A stretch of DNA of 23,725 bases from a virus. A model generated the notes under the pieces. That model did no database searches, had not been told where the DNA came from, and was given only the letters and a program-made list of their open reading frames with translations. The stretch is taken from IMG/VR virus record IMGVR_UViG_3300025927_000028, positions 1 through 23,725 of that record; one strand, 5' to 3'. Each line of letters begins with the position of its first letter. The stretch's first letter is position 1. This document shows positions 9,054-17,138 of this stretch, one piece after another. The position numbers and the translations under genes were made by a program.

Positions 9054-9593
9054 TCAGCCCTTGGAACCCAACTCAGCGCGCCGCTGAGCATTGATACGTG
9101 CGATGTCCATCTGACGATTGCGACGACTCTGAGGCGTCGGCTTGTTATCTTGCTTAACACTGAAGACCTGAATCAGTGTTAAAAGTCTGCTGAGATTCCA
9201 GTATTGCGATTCCCAATTGATGTTGAAACTGCTCATCCAGAAGTAGATAAGTTCGGCTGTAATTGTTTCTCCACTTCGAGCTTGGGGCTGATTACTGAAC
9301 CATGTAGCTGTGTGTTTCGTCTCGAGATAGTCCGAAATTTGAGTTTGTTGCTCCTCAGTTAGTTTGTAGAGAATCTCCGGAGTCACATCAGGAGTCAAAC
9401 ACATACACATGAGGTAGTCAATGTTCATTTCTTCTGTCTTGTCTTGCGTTGACAAAAGGGGAATTTTCCATTTCTCTTCCCATTTTGACAGAGAAGCCAG
9501 AGAATGCTCTAGCTCAATGTCGATAGTCTCAACGACGATTCGATTTGTCTCTTCGTTGAACTTTTCCGACAGAATTACCTTGAGTTTGAGCAT
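9054..9593 (-). CDS. Tail assembly chaperone (Gp15-like)
   Basis: A 179-residue protein behind a GGGAGG ribosome site, between the tube gene and a tube paralogue. The motif set SLASLSKWEEKWKIPLLS, KTEE..IDYLMCM, a conserved HTATWF and then ITAELIYFWMSSFNINWE with LSRLLTLIQV is typical of siphophage tail assembly chaperones, which bind the tape measure and recruit tube protein. The C-terminus is basic (SRRNRQMDIARINAQRRAE). Many phages make two chaperone forms by programmed frameshift; here both usual parts are in one frame and I see no need for slippage. The product is not expected in the virion. Confidence 0.78.
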   Translation of the reverse strand: MLKLKVILSEKFNEETNRIVVETIDIELEHSLASLSKWEEKWKIPLLSTQDKTEEMNIDYLMCMCLTPDVTPEILYKLTEEQQTQISDYLETKHTATWFSNQPQARSGETITAELIYFWMSSFNINWESQYWNLSRLLTLIQVFSVKQDNKPTPQSRRNRQMDIARINAQRRAELGSKG

Positions 9594-9615
9594 TCTCTGG
9601 CCTCCCTTCTAGCTG

Positions 9616-10500
9616 TCAGTACTTGAACGTCCAGGTGTCGTCGCCGACAATGTTGTTGCCGGACGTAGCAACCGCCGTGACGGTAGCCGTCTGACCAGCG
9701 GTCAGAGCAGGCTGAGCACCAGGTGCCTTGTTGACACCGTTGATCTTCCACTGAACACCAGTGACCGTCGGCAGAGTGACCACGTGGGTCGACCCGTCGT
9801 ATGTCGGCTGGTTGGTCTCCTCGACCAAGTCGACATCGGTCAGACCGGTGCCGCCCATGGCCGCAAGAACCTCGTCGGGGGTGGGCATACGCGGATCGTC
9901 CACGTCGGTGCCCTGGACGATGTCCAGCAGATCGGCCAGAAGTGCCTGGTCGACCAGTGGGCTGGTGCTGTCGATCGTGAGAAGCGAGGTCGGCTTGAGG
10001 TCCGAGTACTCGTCTTCGACGAAAGACACCGGGTTGGACTCGAACTCCCAGCTGAGGGCCGTCATCTCGGGGCTGTCGTTCACCGTAGCGAAGGACTTCT
10101 CCGAGGGAGACGTGGTCAGGCCGTAGCCGAAGTGATGCTTGAAACCCGCTTCCGGATCCTGATCGTTGCCGACGATCGTACGGTAGTACAGATCGAACGG
10201 CTTGCGAGGCTGCTGACCAACGGCAACGCCGTTGACGAGCTTCATGCCATCGCATTCCAGGAACTCGTCGGGGCACATGTACGCCTCGACCGTGCCACCG
10301 AAGGTCTCGGCAGCGCGAATCGCGCCGTACACGATGTTGTCTGCGTACGTCTTGGTGTTGTCGGCACCCGCAGGCGTTTCCGTGACGTTGGTCAGGCCGT
10401 TCCAGCCCACCCCGTCGCCATCCTTCGGAAACAGGATGCCGTGGTCACAGCCGGTCTCGTACTTGCGAGTTCCGGCAGCATCCCATTGAATCGCTGTCAT
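9616..10500 (-). CDS. Major tail tube protein with C-terminal Ig-like domain
   Basis: A 294-residue protein preceded by TAGGAGGAAGA directly before the ATG. Position (terminator, tube, chaperone) and the fold-like N-terminus (WDAAGTRKYETGCDHGILFP, FGGTVEAYMCPDEF) mark it as the major tail tube protein, which polymerises as stacked rings around the tape measure. Residues about 231-294 form a separate Ig-like module (VVTLPTVTGVQWKINGV, then QTATVTAVATSGN...TWTFKY) close in sequence to the end of the capsid protein. The module probably decorates the outside of the tail. The gene is visibly more GC-rich than its neighbours, as expected for a very highly expressed virion gene with host-like codons. 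Confidence 0.9.
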   Translation of the reverse strand: MTAIQWDAAGTRKYETGCDHGILFPKDGDGVGWNGLTNVTETPAGADNTKTYADNIVYGAIRAAETFGGTVEAYMCPDEFLECDGMKLVNGVAVGQQPRKPFDLYYRTIVGNDQDPEAGFKHHFGYGLTTSPSEKSFATVNDSPEMTALSWEFESNPVSFVEDEYSDLKPTSLLTIDSTSPLVDQALLADLLDIVQGTDVDDPRMPTPDEVLAAMGGTGLTDVDLVEETNQPTYDGSTHVVTLPTVTGVQWKINGVNKAPGAQPALTAGQTATVTAVATSGNNIVGDDTWTFKY

Positions 10501-10508
10501 TCTTCCTC

Positions 10509-10811
10509 CTAGAAGAAGATCGTGAAAACATCGTGGTTGAGGTTGTCTGCCGGGAACGATCTGTCATGAACACACCTGGGCAGATCAGCCAACACTTCGT
10601 AAAGGCCTGGATCAGGGTCCTTTGCGATAGCAGTCAGCGAGTACCGCTTCTGATGGCGGTGAACTAAGTTGTCAGCGAACGCGGTGTTTCCTTGAGCACG
10701 ACTGATCGTGATACAAGGAAATTCCATCTCCATTCCCGCAGGAGGTTGGATGTACACCTTCTTGATTGAGTCTCCAAACAATTCCGCGAGGAATATCTGA
10801 AGCTCATCCAT
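10509..10811 (-). CDS. Tail terminator / tail-to-head joining protein
   Basis: A 100-residue protein. I chose ATG 10811 because GGGGGT lies about 8 bases before it; a GTG three codons earlier falls inside that ribosome site. It overlaps the previous stop by 8 nt. The sequence MDELQIFLAELFGDSIKKVY, followed by PPAGMEMEFPCITISR, KRYSLTAIAKDPDPG and DNLNHDVFTIFF, has the pattern of small siphophage tail terminator proteins, which cap the finished tube and present it to the head. Place directly before the tube gene supports this. The family is recalled from pattern; no enzyme activity is expected. Confidence 0.72.
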   Translation of the reverse strand: MDELQIFLAELFGDSIKKVYIQPPAGMEMEFPCITISRAQGNTAFADNLVHRHQKRYSLTAIAKDPDPGLYEVLADLPRCVHDRSFPADNLNHDVFTIFF

Positions 10812-11118
10812 GGTATACACCCCCTAACCTGAGGAGCAGGCGGACGCCTTGTTGTTCCACATTGGGAACTTTCCACTTGGCGCCCGCCCACTCCACATAG
10901 CGAATGGCAAATATGTTGTCGCTGGCATATGAATCTGCGACGATCTCGATGGTGTTCTCAACGACAATATCGTCGTTGACTTTGTCCACAGTGTTCGCCT
11001 GACGTGCCGATCGACGTACATCTCCGTAGTATTGCCTCACGGTAATGATGTCTTCGAACACGCCAGGGCGAACCTCTGTCGAGACGCCGAATCCGACGTT
11101 GCCCGCGAACCTTGCCAT
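10804..11118 (-). CDS. Head closure / head-tail joining protein
   Basis: A 104-residue protein immediately after the capsid gene (12-nt gap). The ATG at 11118 has no convincing Shine-Dalgarno sequence (upstream is CCTTCATAGCTA), so translation may depend on ribosomes finishing the capsid ORF. The N-terminus (MARFAGNVGFGVSTEVRPGV, then YYGDVRR) and C-terminus (RYVEWAGAKWKVPNVE...LLLRLGGVYHG) match a family found between capsid and tail genes in many siphophages and usually assigned to neck or head-closure proteins, which plug the portal after packaging. The assignment rests on recalled pattern and position. Confidence 0.65.
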   Translation of the reverse strand: MARFAGNVGFGVSTEVRPGVFEDIITVRQYYGDVRRSARQANTVDKVNDDIVVENTIEIVADSYASDNIFAIRYVEWAGAKWKVPNVEQQGVRLLLRLGGVYHG

Positions 11119-11130
11119 TAGCTATGAAGG

Positions 11131-13353
11131 TCAGTCGCGGGTGAAGTTCCAGGTCGCGTCGAAGTTGTGCGGGAAGTAGTGACCCGAGGTCGGGTATGCC
11201 CGCACGTACACCGAAGCGCCAGAAGCGATCGCCGTCTGAGCACCAGCACTCAGAACCGCATTGGTCTCGTCGTTGCGGTACTCGACACCGGTGACCGTCG
11301 GGACCGTCAGAACACCGGTGCCGGTGTTGAAGGTCGGGATGTCCGGAGTTACCTCGGTGCCATTCGCACGCAGCAGAGCCAGCGCAGCCTTGTACTTGGT
11401 CAGAGAACCCGAGATCCGGGTCTCCATCAGGTACTTGTACTGGTTGTAGTCGATGTCGAAGTCGTCGAACAGGCCGATCTGGGCGCCCTTGTCGGCACCG
11501 ACCGTGTAGTCGATCAGGTTGACAATGAGCCCGAAGAGCTCGCCGTCGTCCGTCTGGACGCCCTCCATGACCTCGACGGTCACGATGTTCTTCACGCGAA
11601 GCGCAGTGGCCACGTCCGCCTCGGTCGGGTAGAGCCTACGGCCCATCCGGTCCTGCTCGAGGAGGAAGTCGGTCAGAGCGTCGTCGGTCGTGTACAGGGT
11701 GGGCGAACCCGAGCCCTTGTAGTACTTCCGAGCACGGAGGATGTACTCCACCTTGTCGCTCACGGTCGCGTTGGCCGGGCAGAGCACCTTGTGGGTGTAG
11801 ACGTCGTCGTCGAAGGCGATCGGACGGATGCCAGCGCCGTCACCGGCGGTCGGCGGCTCCTTGATCTTGTCCTCGTCGTCGATCTCGCGGCCGTCGCCGA
11901 TGAGGATCGCGCGCGCGATCTCCTCGTCGAGCATCATCCGCATCTCGACCTTCATCCACGCCACGACATCCATGTCCGTGATGTCCAGGATGTCGTCTCG
12001 ATCCAGCTTCTGCTTCTTGTAGATGGTGGCCGGAGAAGTGACGCGCTTCGAGAGCGTGAACCACTCGTCCTTCTTCAGGTTGCCCTTCTGGTAACCCTTG
12101 GCTCGTGCCTCGTCGGCCGTGATGTCGGCGAAGTAGGTCTTCACGCGGCTGAACGGCGAGTGCCGAACCCCGGTGAGAACCCCGTCGACCCACTCGACGC
12201 GGCGCATGATGAACTCCGGCGAGTCCTGGACCGGACGGGCGTCCGGGAACAGGTAGTCGATGTTCTCGATGCCGTACTCGACGTCGTGACCGAGGTGGTC
12301 AGCGGCCGCGCTGAGGATGTGCTCACGAAGGCTCCGCACACCGCTTCCGGGACGAGAGACGTCCCCCATGGCGCTGTGGAGGAGCTGGGATGCGGTCTGC
12401 CGATCCCAACGCTTGGTGAGATCCAGACCGCTGTGCTGAAGCGAGACGCTCTTGCCGGGGTTCTGGGTCTCGAAGACGTTTCGAGTGGTCATTTCTTCCT
12501 CGTTTCCTTCCTGGGTGTGAATGAGGTCGCCCTCGGGGTCTTGCTCGTCGGAGTGTGTCGCGGAGTCAGTGCCCTCGAGGGCCACTCCGATCATCACCCG
12601 AACAGCTGCCTGCTGGTCCGGGGTCATGCTTTCCCAGGCCTCGGCCACGCTAGCGTGCTCGAGATCCTCGTCGCCTGCCTCGTCCTCTACGGACTCTTCG
12701 GTAGACGTCTCTTCTGTCTCTTCTGCCTCTGCTGCATCTTCTGTCTCTGCTGCATCCTCGGAACCCTCTTCACTGGACTCCTCGGCCTCATCGGTCGGCT
12801 CGTCAGCGACGGGCTCCTCCGAGGGGACTGCGTGCTCGAGAGGCTGCCCCATGCGAATGAAGGCCTCGTCGGGCAGGGTCTGGATGCCCTGAGGGTCATC
12901 CGGGTCATCAGGATCGTCGCTATGAGCGATCTTGATGTTGTCGATCTTCGCACCTGAGTTCGCGCCCGCAAGAGCGAGAGACACTTCCTTGATGCCGCCA
13001 CCGAGAACGTGACGAACACCTGCGGAGATCTTCTCCTTCAGATCGTTCGCCCAGATGGACATCGAGTTGAGATCGCCGTGGTCGACGGTCTCCTTGGCGT
13101 GCTTGCCCTTGGCGGTCTTGTTGCAGTAGACGTAGCCGTACATTCCGTCGGGTCGCTTCTCCAGAAGCACGTGTCCGAGGACGTTTTCGACGTCCTTGTG
13201 ACCGTGCTGCCAGACGAACGGGACGACTTCGCCGTCCTGGTGCTCGAAGGCCTTGGCGTCAATCATCCGGCCGTCGGTGCACACGATCCCCGCCTTGGTC
13301 ACGTAGCCACTGAAGTCAGGCTCGCGATCGATCTGGGTAGTATTACTTCCCAT
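11131..13353 (-). CDS. Prohead protease - acidic linker - major capsid protein fusion with C-terminal Ig-like domain
   Basis: One 740-residue ORF, ATG behind AAGGAGAA. Residues 1 to about 145 are an HK97-type (U35) prohead protease: FVWQHGHKDVENVLGHV gives the His (H50 or H52) and GGIKEVSLALAGANSGA gives the Ser (S125). Residues about 145-287 are a very acidic, low-complexity linker rich in Glu/Asp/Ala, probably playing the part of the HK97 delta scaffold. From M288 the sequence is an HK97-fold capsid protein (MTTRNVFETQNPG; DDILDITDMDVVAWMKVEMR; DEEIARAILIGDGR). Residues about 669-740 are an Ig-like decoration domain (GVLTVPTVTGVEYR). The mature capsid protein must be released by cleavage in or near the linker, or made separately from the M288 start. 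Strikingly GC-rich (43 of 60 bases at 12181-12240). Confidence 0.93.
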   Translation of the reverse strand: MGSNTTQIDREPDFSGYVTKAGIVCTDGRMIDAKAFEHQDGEVVPFVWQHGHKDVENVLGHVLLEKRPDGMYGYVYCNKTAKGKHAKETVDHGDLNSMSIWANDLKEKISAGVRHVLGGGIKEVSLALAGANSGAKIDNIKIAHSDDPDDPDDPQGIQTLPDEAFIRMGQPLEHAVPSEEPVADEPTDEAEESSEEGSEDAAETEDAAEAEETEETSTEESVEDEAGDEDLEHASVAEAWESMTPDQQAAVRVMIGVALEGTDSATHSDEQDPEGDLIHTQEGNEEEMTTRNVFETQNPGKSVSLQHSGLDLTKRWDRQTASQLLHSAMGDVSRPGSGVRSLREHILSAAADHLGHDVEYGIENIDYLFPDARPVQDSPEFIMRRVEWVDGVLTGVRHSPFSRVKTYFADITADEARAKGYQKGNLKKDEWFTLSKRVTSPATIYKKQKLDRDDILDITDMDVVAWMKVEMRMMLDEEIARAILIGDGREIDDEDKIKEPPTAGDGAGIRPIAFDDDVYTHKVLCPANATVSDKVEYILRARKYYKGSGSPTLYTTDDALTDFLLEQDRMGRRLYPTEADVATALRVKNIVTVEVMEGVQTDDGELFGLIVNLIDYTVGADKGAQIGLFDDFDIDYNQYKYLMETRISGSLTKYKAALALLRANGTEVTPDIPTFNTGTGVLTVPTVTGVEYRNDETNAVLSAGAQTAIASGASVYVRAYPTSGHYFPHNFDATWNFTRD
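12490..12505 (-). promoter_or_regulatory. Possible internal ribosome site and start for free capsid protein
   Basis: Within the protease-capsid ORF, codon 288 is an ATG at 12490-12492, preceded at five bases by GAGG (12498-12501). This is exactly where sequence typical of capsid N-termini begins (MTTRNVFETQNPG). It could let ribosomes make a 453-residue capsid protein without the protease, giving the excess of capsid subunits an icosahedral head needs. The Glu codons of the acidic linker could also produce this purine run by chance. Confidence 0.45.
12707..12757 (-). repeat. Degenerate short tandem repeats encoding acidic linker
   Basis: The plus strand repeats variants of TCTTCTGTCTCT and TGCTGCATC, coding on the minus strand for Glu/Ala/Thr-rich sequence (AAETEDAAEAEETEETS). 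The repeats lie in the linker between protease and capsid domains, so length can vary without changing frame when units are multiples of three. Confidence 0.6.
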
Positions 13354-13379
13354 TTTGACGGTTCTCCTTCCGTTTCATC

Positions 13380-13988
13380 TCAACGGCCGTTCGATGCCGT
13401 TTGGTTTCGAGCTAGATCCTTTGCAGCTTTCAGTTTCGACTCGACATCGCTGATAACAGCTCTGGTCTTGTCGATCTGCTCTTGCAACGATGGTGCTGTC
13501 TTCGTTTCGTCCTTCTTGTCGGGCGTTGCCTTTTGTTCTTTGGCACGTTCCTTCTGTGCCTTAGCCAACGCATCCTTCGCAGCGGCCTTCTGAGCGGCAG
13601 TCTTTGGCTTACTGTCGCCCTTGGTGCCTCCTCCAGACTTCGAAGACGTGGAGTCGCTGCTTTTTGAATCACTACTCGATCCGGCCTCGGCCTTCTGCTT
13701 AGCGAGTAGTTCATTCAAGTGCTTCTTCAGCGTACCCAGACGTCCTTCAATCTGGGAAACCTGCCTTGCTGCTGAAGCGGCTTGAATAGCTTGTGTTCTG
13801 TTGGCGTGCACATTCGAAGCGGCATTGCCTCCTTCGACCACCCTTGACCCCACACCAGCCTTTGGTGCCGGGATCGGCTGTACCGACCCATTTCGACCCT
13901 TGAGCTGACGTGTCTTGAGATAGCGCTCTCGGCGAGCAACAGGATCGTAGGCCGCGTGTTGAATCACGTCGTCTACGCTACGGGGCAT
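13380..13988 (-). CDS. Putative scaffold-like capsid assembly protein
   Basis: A 202-residue protein between portal and protease-capsid genes, the usual scaffold position. I chose ATG 13988 (MPRSVDD) over an ATG two codons earlier, because the GGGGGTGG ribosome site directly abuts the earlier one; it overlaps the portal stop by 11 nt. The N-terminus SVDDVIQHAAYDPVARR, followed by YLKTRQLKGR, resembles a region found in phage proteins that carry the GVKGMKWGVR motif. The middle is helical coiled-coil-like (ASAARQVSQIEGRLGTLKKH), the next part is Ser/Asp/Lys-rich, and the end is again charged and helical (LQEQIDKTRAVISDVESKLK). High charge, coiled coils and lack of enzyme motifs fit a scaffold. 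Function is inferred. Confidence 0.68.
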   Translation of the reverse strand: MPRSVDDVIQHAAYDPVARRERYLKTRQLKGRNGSVQPIPAPKAGVGSRVVEGGNAASNVHANRTQAIQAASAARQVSQIEGRLGTLKKHLNELLAKQKAEAGSSSDSKSSDSTSSKSGGGTKGDSKPKTAAQKAAAKDALAKAQKERAKEQKATPDKKDETKTAPSLQEQIDKTRAVISDVESKLKAAKDLARNQTASNGR

Positions 13989-15351
13989 TCTCATCCACCC
14001 CCAGATCCTTGAAAGCCTTGTCGAGAATGGAATTCATCTCATCGAATAGCGGCTGAGTGGCATCAGGAGCAACTCCTGTCCCATCAACCGCAGGATCAAC
14101 AATCGGATCGCCATTCTGGTCCAACGCAGCATTGTTTCCTCCAGGCATGTTACTGTTGGAAAGCTTATTTGCATTCGGATCAGGATGTGGCTTGAAACCG
14201 ATCTTCGGACGAATCTCATTTGCCGTGATGACTTCGTTTCGAAGAAGTGCGTTGATGAGATTAGCCATCTCTGACAACGGAATGAACTGCCACTGATCCC
14301 AGTACGTCAGGATCGATTGTCCTTGAGTTCGAGCAGTCTTCGTCAAGAAAGAACGAATCATTCCTTCTTTGACTGCCTTTACAAGAGGACCAACGGTTCG
14401 GTTCATGTACTGAAGCATCGTCTTCTCGTCAGCAGAACCATCCATGATCTCGGGCTTGAGTCCGAGCTGACTGTACAACAGGTTCACGAGGTATTCGACT
14501 TGACTCATGAGACTGTTGTCCACAGGCCTGTTGAGCTGAATGACCTTGTCGTTGGCATCGATGTATCCGATGCCCAACGGACTGTCCTTCAACTGACTTT
14601 CGAGGAAGGAACGACGCTCTTCTGCCTGATTCTGCTTGGTCTGTCCACGAACCGTGTAAGGCAGCTGAATCAGAAGATCCAACTTTCCGTTCACAGACTT
14701 CTCGTCAAGAGTGTCGAGAATCGCCAGCTTGCGAACAAGTCGCTGAAGAACACTGGCCCCGTCATTCATGACCTCGTGGAATGGGTTGTAGATGATAGCT
14801 ACGGAATTCTTAGGAACTGTAAGTTCCTTCCGTTGACCATCGGTCTCGTCATAGGCAGAAAGCTTTACATGCTGTGGATACCATTGCAGAATTTCCGCAA
14901 CACGCATCTTGAGAACGTCCCAACCCCCACTAATGTCGGGATTGATAGTAGTGTCCGTAGGAAGAATCGCGATACATCCATTGTCAAACATGGACATGTA
15001 GACATCGAGGAAGAAAGCCAGAGGCGCCTGATCAATGTTCGCTTCGACAGTCAAGCAATTGTTCAGATTGCTGGGAATATCTTCCTTGTACTGATCATCG
15101 TCGTCAAGCCTTACGTGACGAAAGTCAACGCTGGCCGCGTCAAGAGCCATACGAACGTAGATCGCAGTCAAGAGCGTCTTGTCGTTGGCATAACGAAGAC
15201 TGACCGATCCGGAACTACGTCCTGAAGACTGCCCATAGAAACGCGAGTACTGGTTTTGCTTCGCAAACGACTGAGTTTCTCTGTCAGAGACGAAAGCATT
15301 CCAAGCGTGACGAAGTGACTTACCGATTCGTGTACGCCGTGGTTCTGCCAT
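13978..15351 (-). CDS. Portal protein
   Basis: A 457-residue protein behind GGGAGGTGAC, directly downstream of terminase. The sequence has the pattern of HK97-type portals: a helical N-terminal arm, YANDKTLLTAIYVRMALDAA, a beta-rich wing, NSVAIIYNPFHEVMNDGASV, the stem region LVNLLYSQLGLKPEIMDGSA followed by DEKTMLQYMNRTVGPLVKAV, and the late NEVITANEIRPKIGFKPHPD that is typical of siphophage portals. The Asp/Asn-rich C-terminal tail may lie inside the head. Portals form the dodecameric ring through which terminase pumps DNA. Length is normal for the family. Confidence 0.93.
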   Translation of the reverse strand: MAEPRRTRIGKSLRHAWNAFVSDRETQSFAKQNQYSRFYGQSSGRSSGSVSLRYANDKTLLTAIYVRMALDAASVDFRHVRLDDDDQYKEDIPSNLNNCLTVEANIDQAPLAFFLDVYMSMFDNGCIAILPTDTTINPDISGGWDVLKMRVAEILQWYPQHVKLSAYDETDGQRKELTVPKNSVAIIYNPFHEVMNDGASVLQRLVRKLAILDTLDEKSVNGKLDLLIQLPYTVRGQTKQNQAEERRSFLESQLKDSPLGIGYIDANDKVIQLNRPVDNSLMSQVEYLVNLLYSQLGLKPEIMDGSADEKTMLQYMNRTVGPLVKAVKEGMIRSFLTKTARTQGQSILTYWDQWQFIPLSEMANLINALLRNEVITANEIRPKIGFKPHPDPNANKLSNSNMPGGNNAALDQNGDPIVDPAVDGTGVAPDATQPLFDEMNSILDKAFKDLGVDENAP

Positions 15352-15371
15352 TAGTCACCTCCCTTCCTGTG

Positions 15372-17120
15372 TCATTCGAACATCTCCTTGTTGAGTTTCC
15401 AAGCAACGAAAGCATCTAGAGCCGCCGATACGTTGTCGATCTTTTCTTCGTAGCGTTTCTTCATGAGCTTTCTGTTGTAGTTCGTGTCCTCCTCGACAAC
15501 CGCATTACCCATGCAGTACTGCATGAGAAGCTCATCGAAGAGAAGGAGACGTTCTTCGGACAGGTTCTTGAGTTCGCCGAGTGGGACCGACTCGGTTCTT
15601 GCCCCCTGAATGACTCGTTCCATACCGTAAGGACCATTCATCTGCTTCCACTTTTCAACGAAAGCATGAGCACCGTAAAGGTCATAGCCAAAGGTACGTA
15701 CATCGTAGTCACAGGTCTGAATGTGTGCATCGAGATCATCGAAGATCTGACCATCGACATCCAAGATAGTTCCAGGCATGACATGAAGGCTGCCTTCATC
15801 AATGAACTCGTCATACTTGGACCGAGTAGATCCAGGAAGTCGACCCATGGTTCGTTCTGTGATGTAGCTACGAACCTTTACTCCAAATTTTCCGTTTGGG
15901 AGGGGAAACAAAAAGGTGAATGCGCAGAAGTCATCACCCTGCGACAGGTCGGCACCCAAAGAACAAGGGAGTCCCCAGAACTTACGCTTACGATGGGGCA
16001 GAGTTTCTTCGTATGTGAAGAAGTATGTGAATCCTGCCATCGGAATGCCAAAGCGCTTTGCCAGGATGTCATTACGTTGTGAGGGCGACTTTTCTGCACG
16101 CTCTACCGCCTTGTGGTAGGTAGAATATGACACGGTCTTAGCAAGATTCGGCTGTGCCTTGACCCACATGTCCGGATTCTTGATCTCTTCAAGCTCATCC
16201 AACTTGTAATGCCAGATAGAAATCTCAGGAGCAATATAGTCACCCTTGAGAATCTCCTGAAGAGTCAGCTTGATGTTGTCACCAGCACCGTTTCGAACTG
16301 TTCCTTCTGAACTGACTGCTACAATGAGCCAATCATCGACCTTTTCCGCTCCCTGTCGAATAGCCTCAACAACATCCTCACGAATATCGCCTGACAGCCA
16401 CTCATCCACCGTGTTGTACTTGGACCGAAGTCCTTGAAGCTTGTCAATCGACATGGGTCGTACTTCAAGCAAGGAGCCGGTCAGAAAGTTCTCGACTCCC
16501 TTCTTAGTGGGAACCAACTTCTGTCTGAGAGCTCGTGACCCCGTAGTGTTTTGAAGTGAACCCTCCGTCAGAAACTTGAAGTACGGCCCTCGCGCACGGG
16601 TGATGGAAGTGCGAATAGGACCGATGATCTCTTCGGCTTGTTTCATCGTTGGAGCGGTAGTGATCTGATGGGTAGTATGTCGATCGCAGTTCAGACCATA
16701 GTTCTGAATGCACGACTCATAGAGCGATTTAGCCGCACCACGAGCCACGATCAGATACTGGATGTTGGTAAGACGCTTCTTGACTGTCTTACGCTCCCAG
16801 TGACCTCCGCGACCGTCTTCATTCTTGACGTAGTCGTCAAACTCTTCGAAGAACCACCATCCGAACACTTGTTCCGACCACACCTTGAAGGTGTCGAGCA
16901 GAACTAAAGGCTCTCCGTCAGTAAGCGTAAGCTCATCTTCGCAGAACCTGACAAAGCCTTCTACCTTGGACCCGTCGTAGTAGACGCGCGGGCTGGCGAT
17001 GAGCGCTTCAATGCGATCCATCTCCATGAGGATCTCCCGGCAAACCGGAATTTCCTTTTGGAGAACCAAATCGCGGAACTCCTCGTAGTACACGGGCACT
17101 GCCCGATTACTCAAACTCAT
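15372..17120 (-). CDS. Terminase large subunit
   Basis: A 582-residue protein. ATG 17120 is preferred to a TTG two codons earlier because GGAGG lies seven bases before it. The ATPase half shows a terminase-style deviant Walker A (ARGAAKS, residues 126-132), the TTAPTMKQAEEI segment and Walker B ending in D239-E240 (YNTVDEW). The C-terminal nuclease half shows GADLSQGDD with D391, FGYDLYGAHAF near 477-487 and DNVSAALDAFVAW with late acidic D562 and D569. It therefore cuts concatemeric DNA and drives packaging through the portal encoded 20 bases downstream. Length is usual for Terminase_1-type proteins. No large insertion or inactivating change is seen. Confidence 0.95.
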   Translation of the reverse strand: MSLSNRAVPVYYEEFRDLVLQKEIPVCREILMEMDRIEALIASPRVYYDGSKVEGFVRFCEDELTLTDGEPLVLLDTFKVWSEQVFGWWFFEEFDDYVKNEDGRGGHWERKTVKKRLTNIQYLIVARGAAKSLYESCIQNYGLNCDRHTTHQITTAPTMKQAEEIIGPIRTSITRARGPYFKFLTEGSLQNTTGSRALRQKLVPTKKGVENFLTGSLLEVRPMSIDKLQGLRSKYNTVDEWLSGDIREDVVEAIRQGAEKVDDWLIVAVSSEGTVRNGAGDNIKLTLQEILKGDYIAPEISIWHYKLDELEEIKNPDMWVKAQPNLAKTVSYSTYHKAVERAEKSPSQRNDILAKRFGIPMAGFTYFFTYEETLPHRKRKFWGLPCSLGADLSQGDDFCAFTFLFPLPNGKFGVKVRSYITERTMGRLPGSTRSKYDEFIDEGSLHVMPGTILDVDGQIFDDLDAHIQTCDYDVRTFGYDLYGAHAFVEKWKQMNGPYGMERVIQGARTESVPLGELKNLSEERLLLFDELLMQYCMGNAVVEEDTNYNRKLMKKRYEEKIDNVSAALDAFVAWKLNKEMFE

Positions 17121-17138
17121 CGCCAACCCTCCCTTCTA

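Noticed and set aside
9054-9593. Programmed frameshift in the tail chaperone
   Set aside because: The single frame already contains both typical halves, and I found no convincing slippery heptamer that would be needed.
9575-10276. Minus-strand frame of 233 codons overlapping the tube gene
   Set aside because: Arg/His/Gly-rich shadow frame of the tube protein; the 294-residue frame has the ribosome site and the clear tail-tube features.
11167-12957. Long plus-strand open frame (596 codons)
   Set aside because: It lies wholly antisense to the protease-capsid ORF, has low-complexity Val/Leu/Arg/Asp-rich sequence typical of the reverse frame of GC-rich genes, and no ribosome site or recognisable domain.
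12687-13019. Minus-strand Arg/Ser-rich frame over the acidic linker
   Set aside because: Out-of-frame reading of the repetitive Glu/Ala codons; no start signal and no reason for frameshifting since the fusion ORF is continuous.
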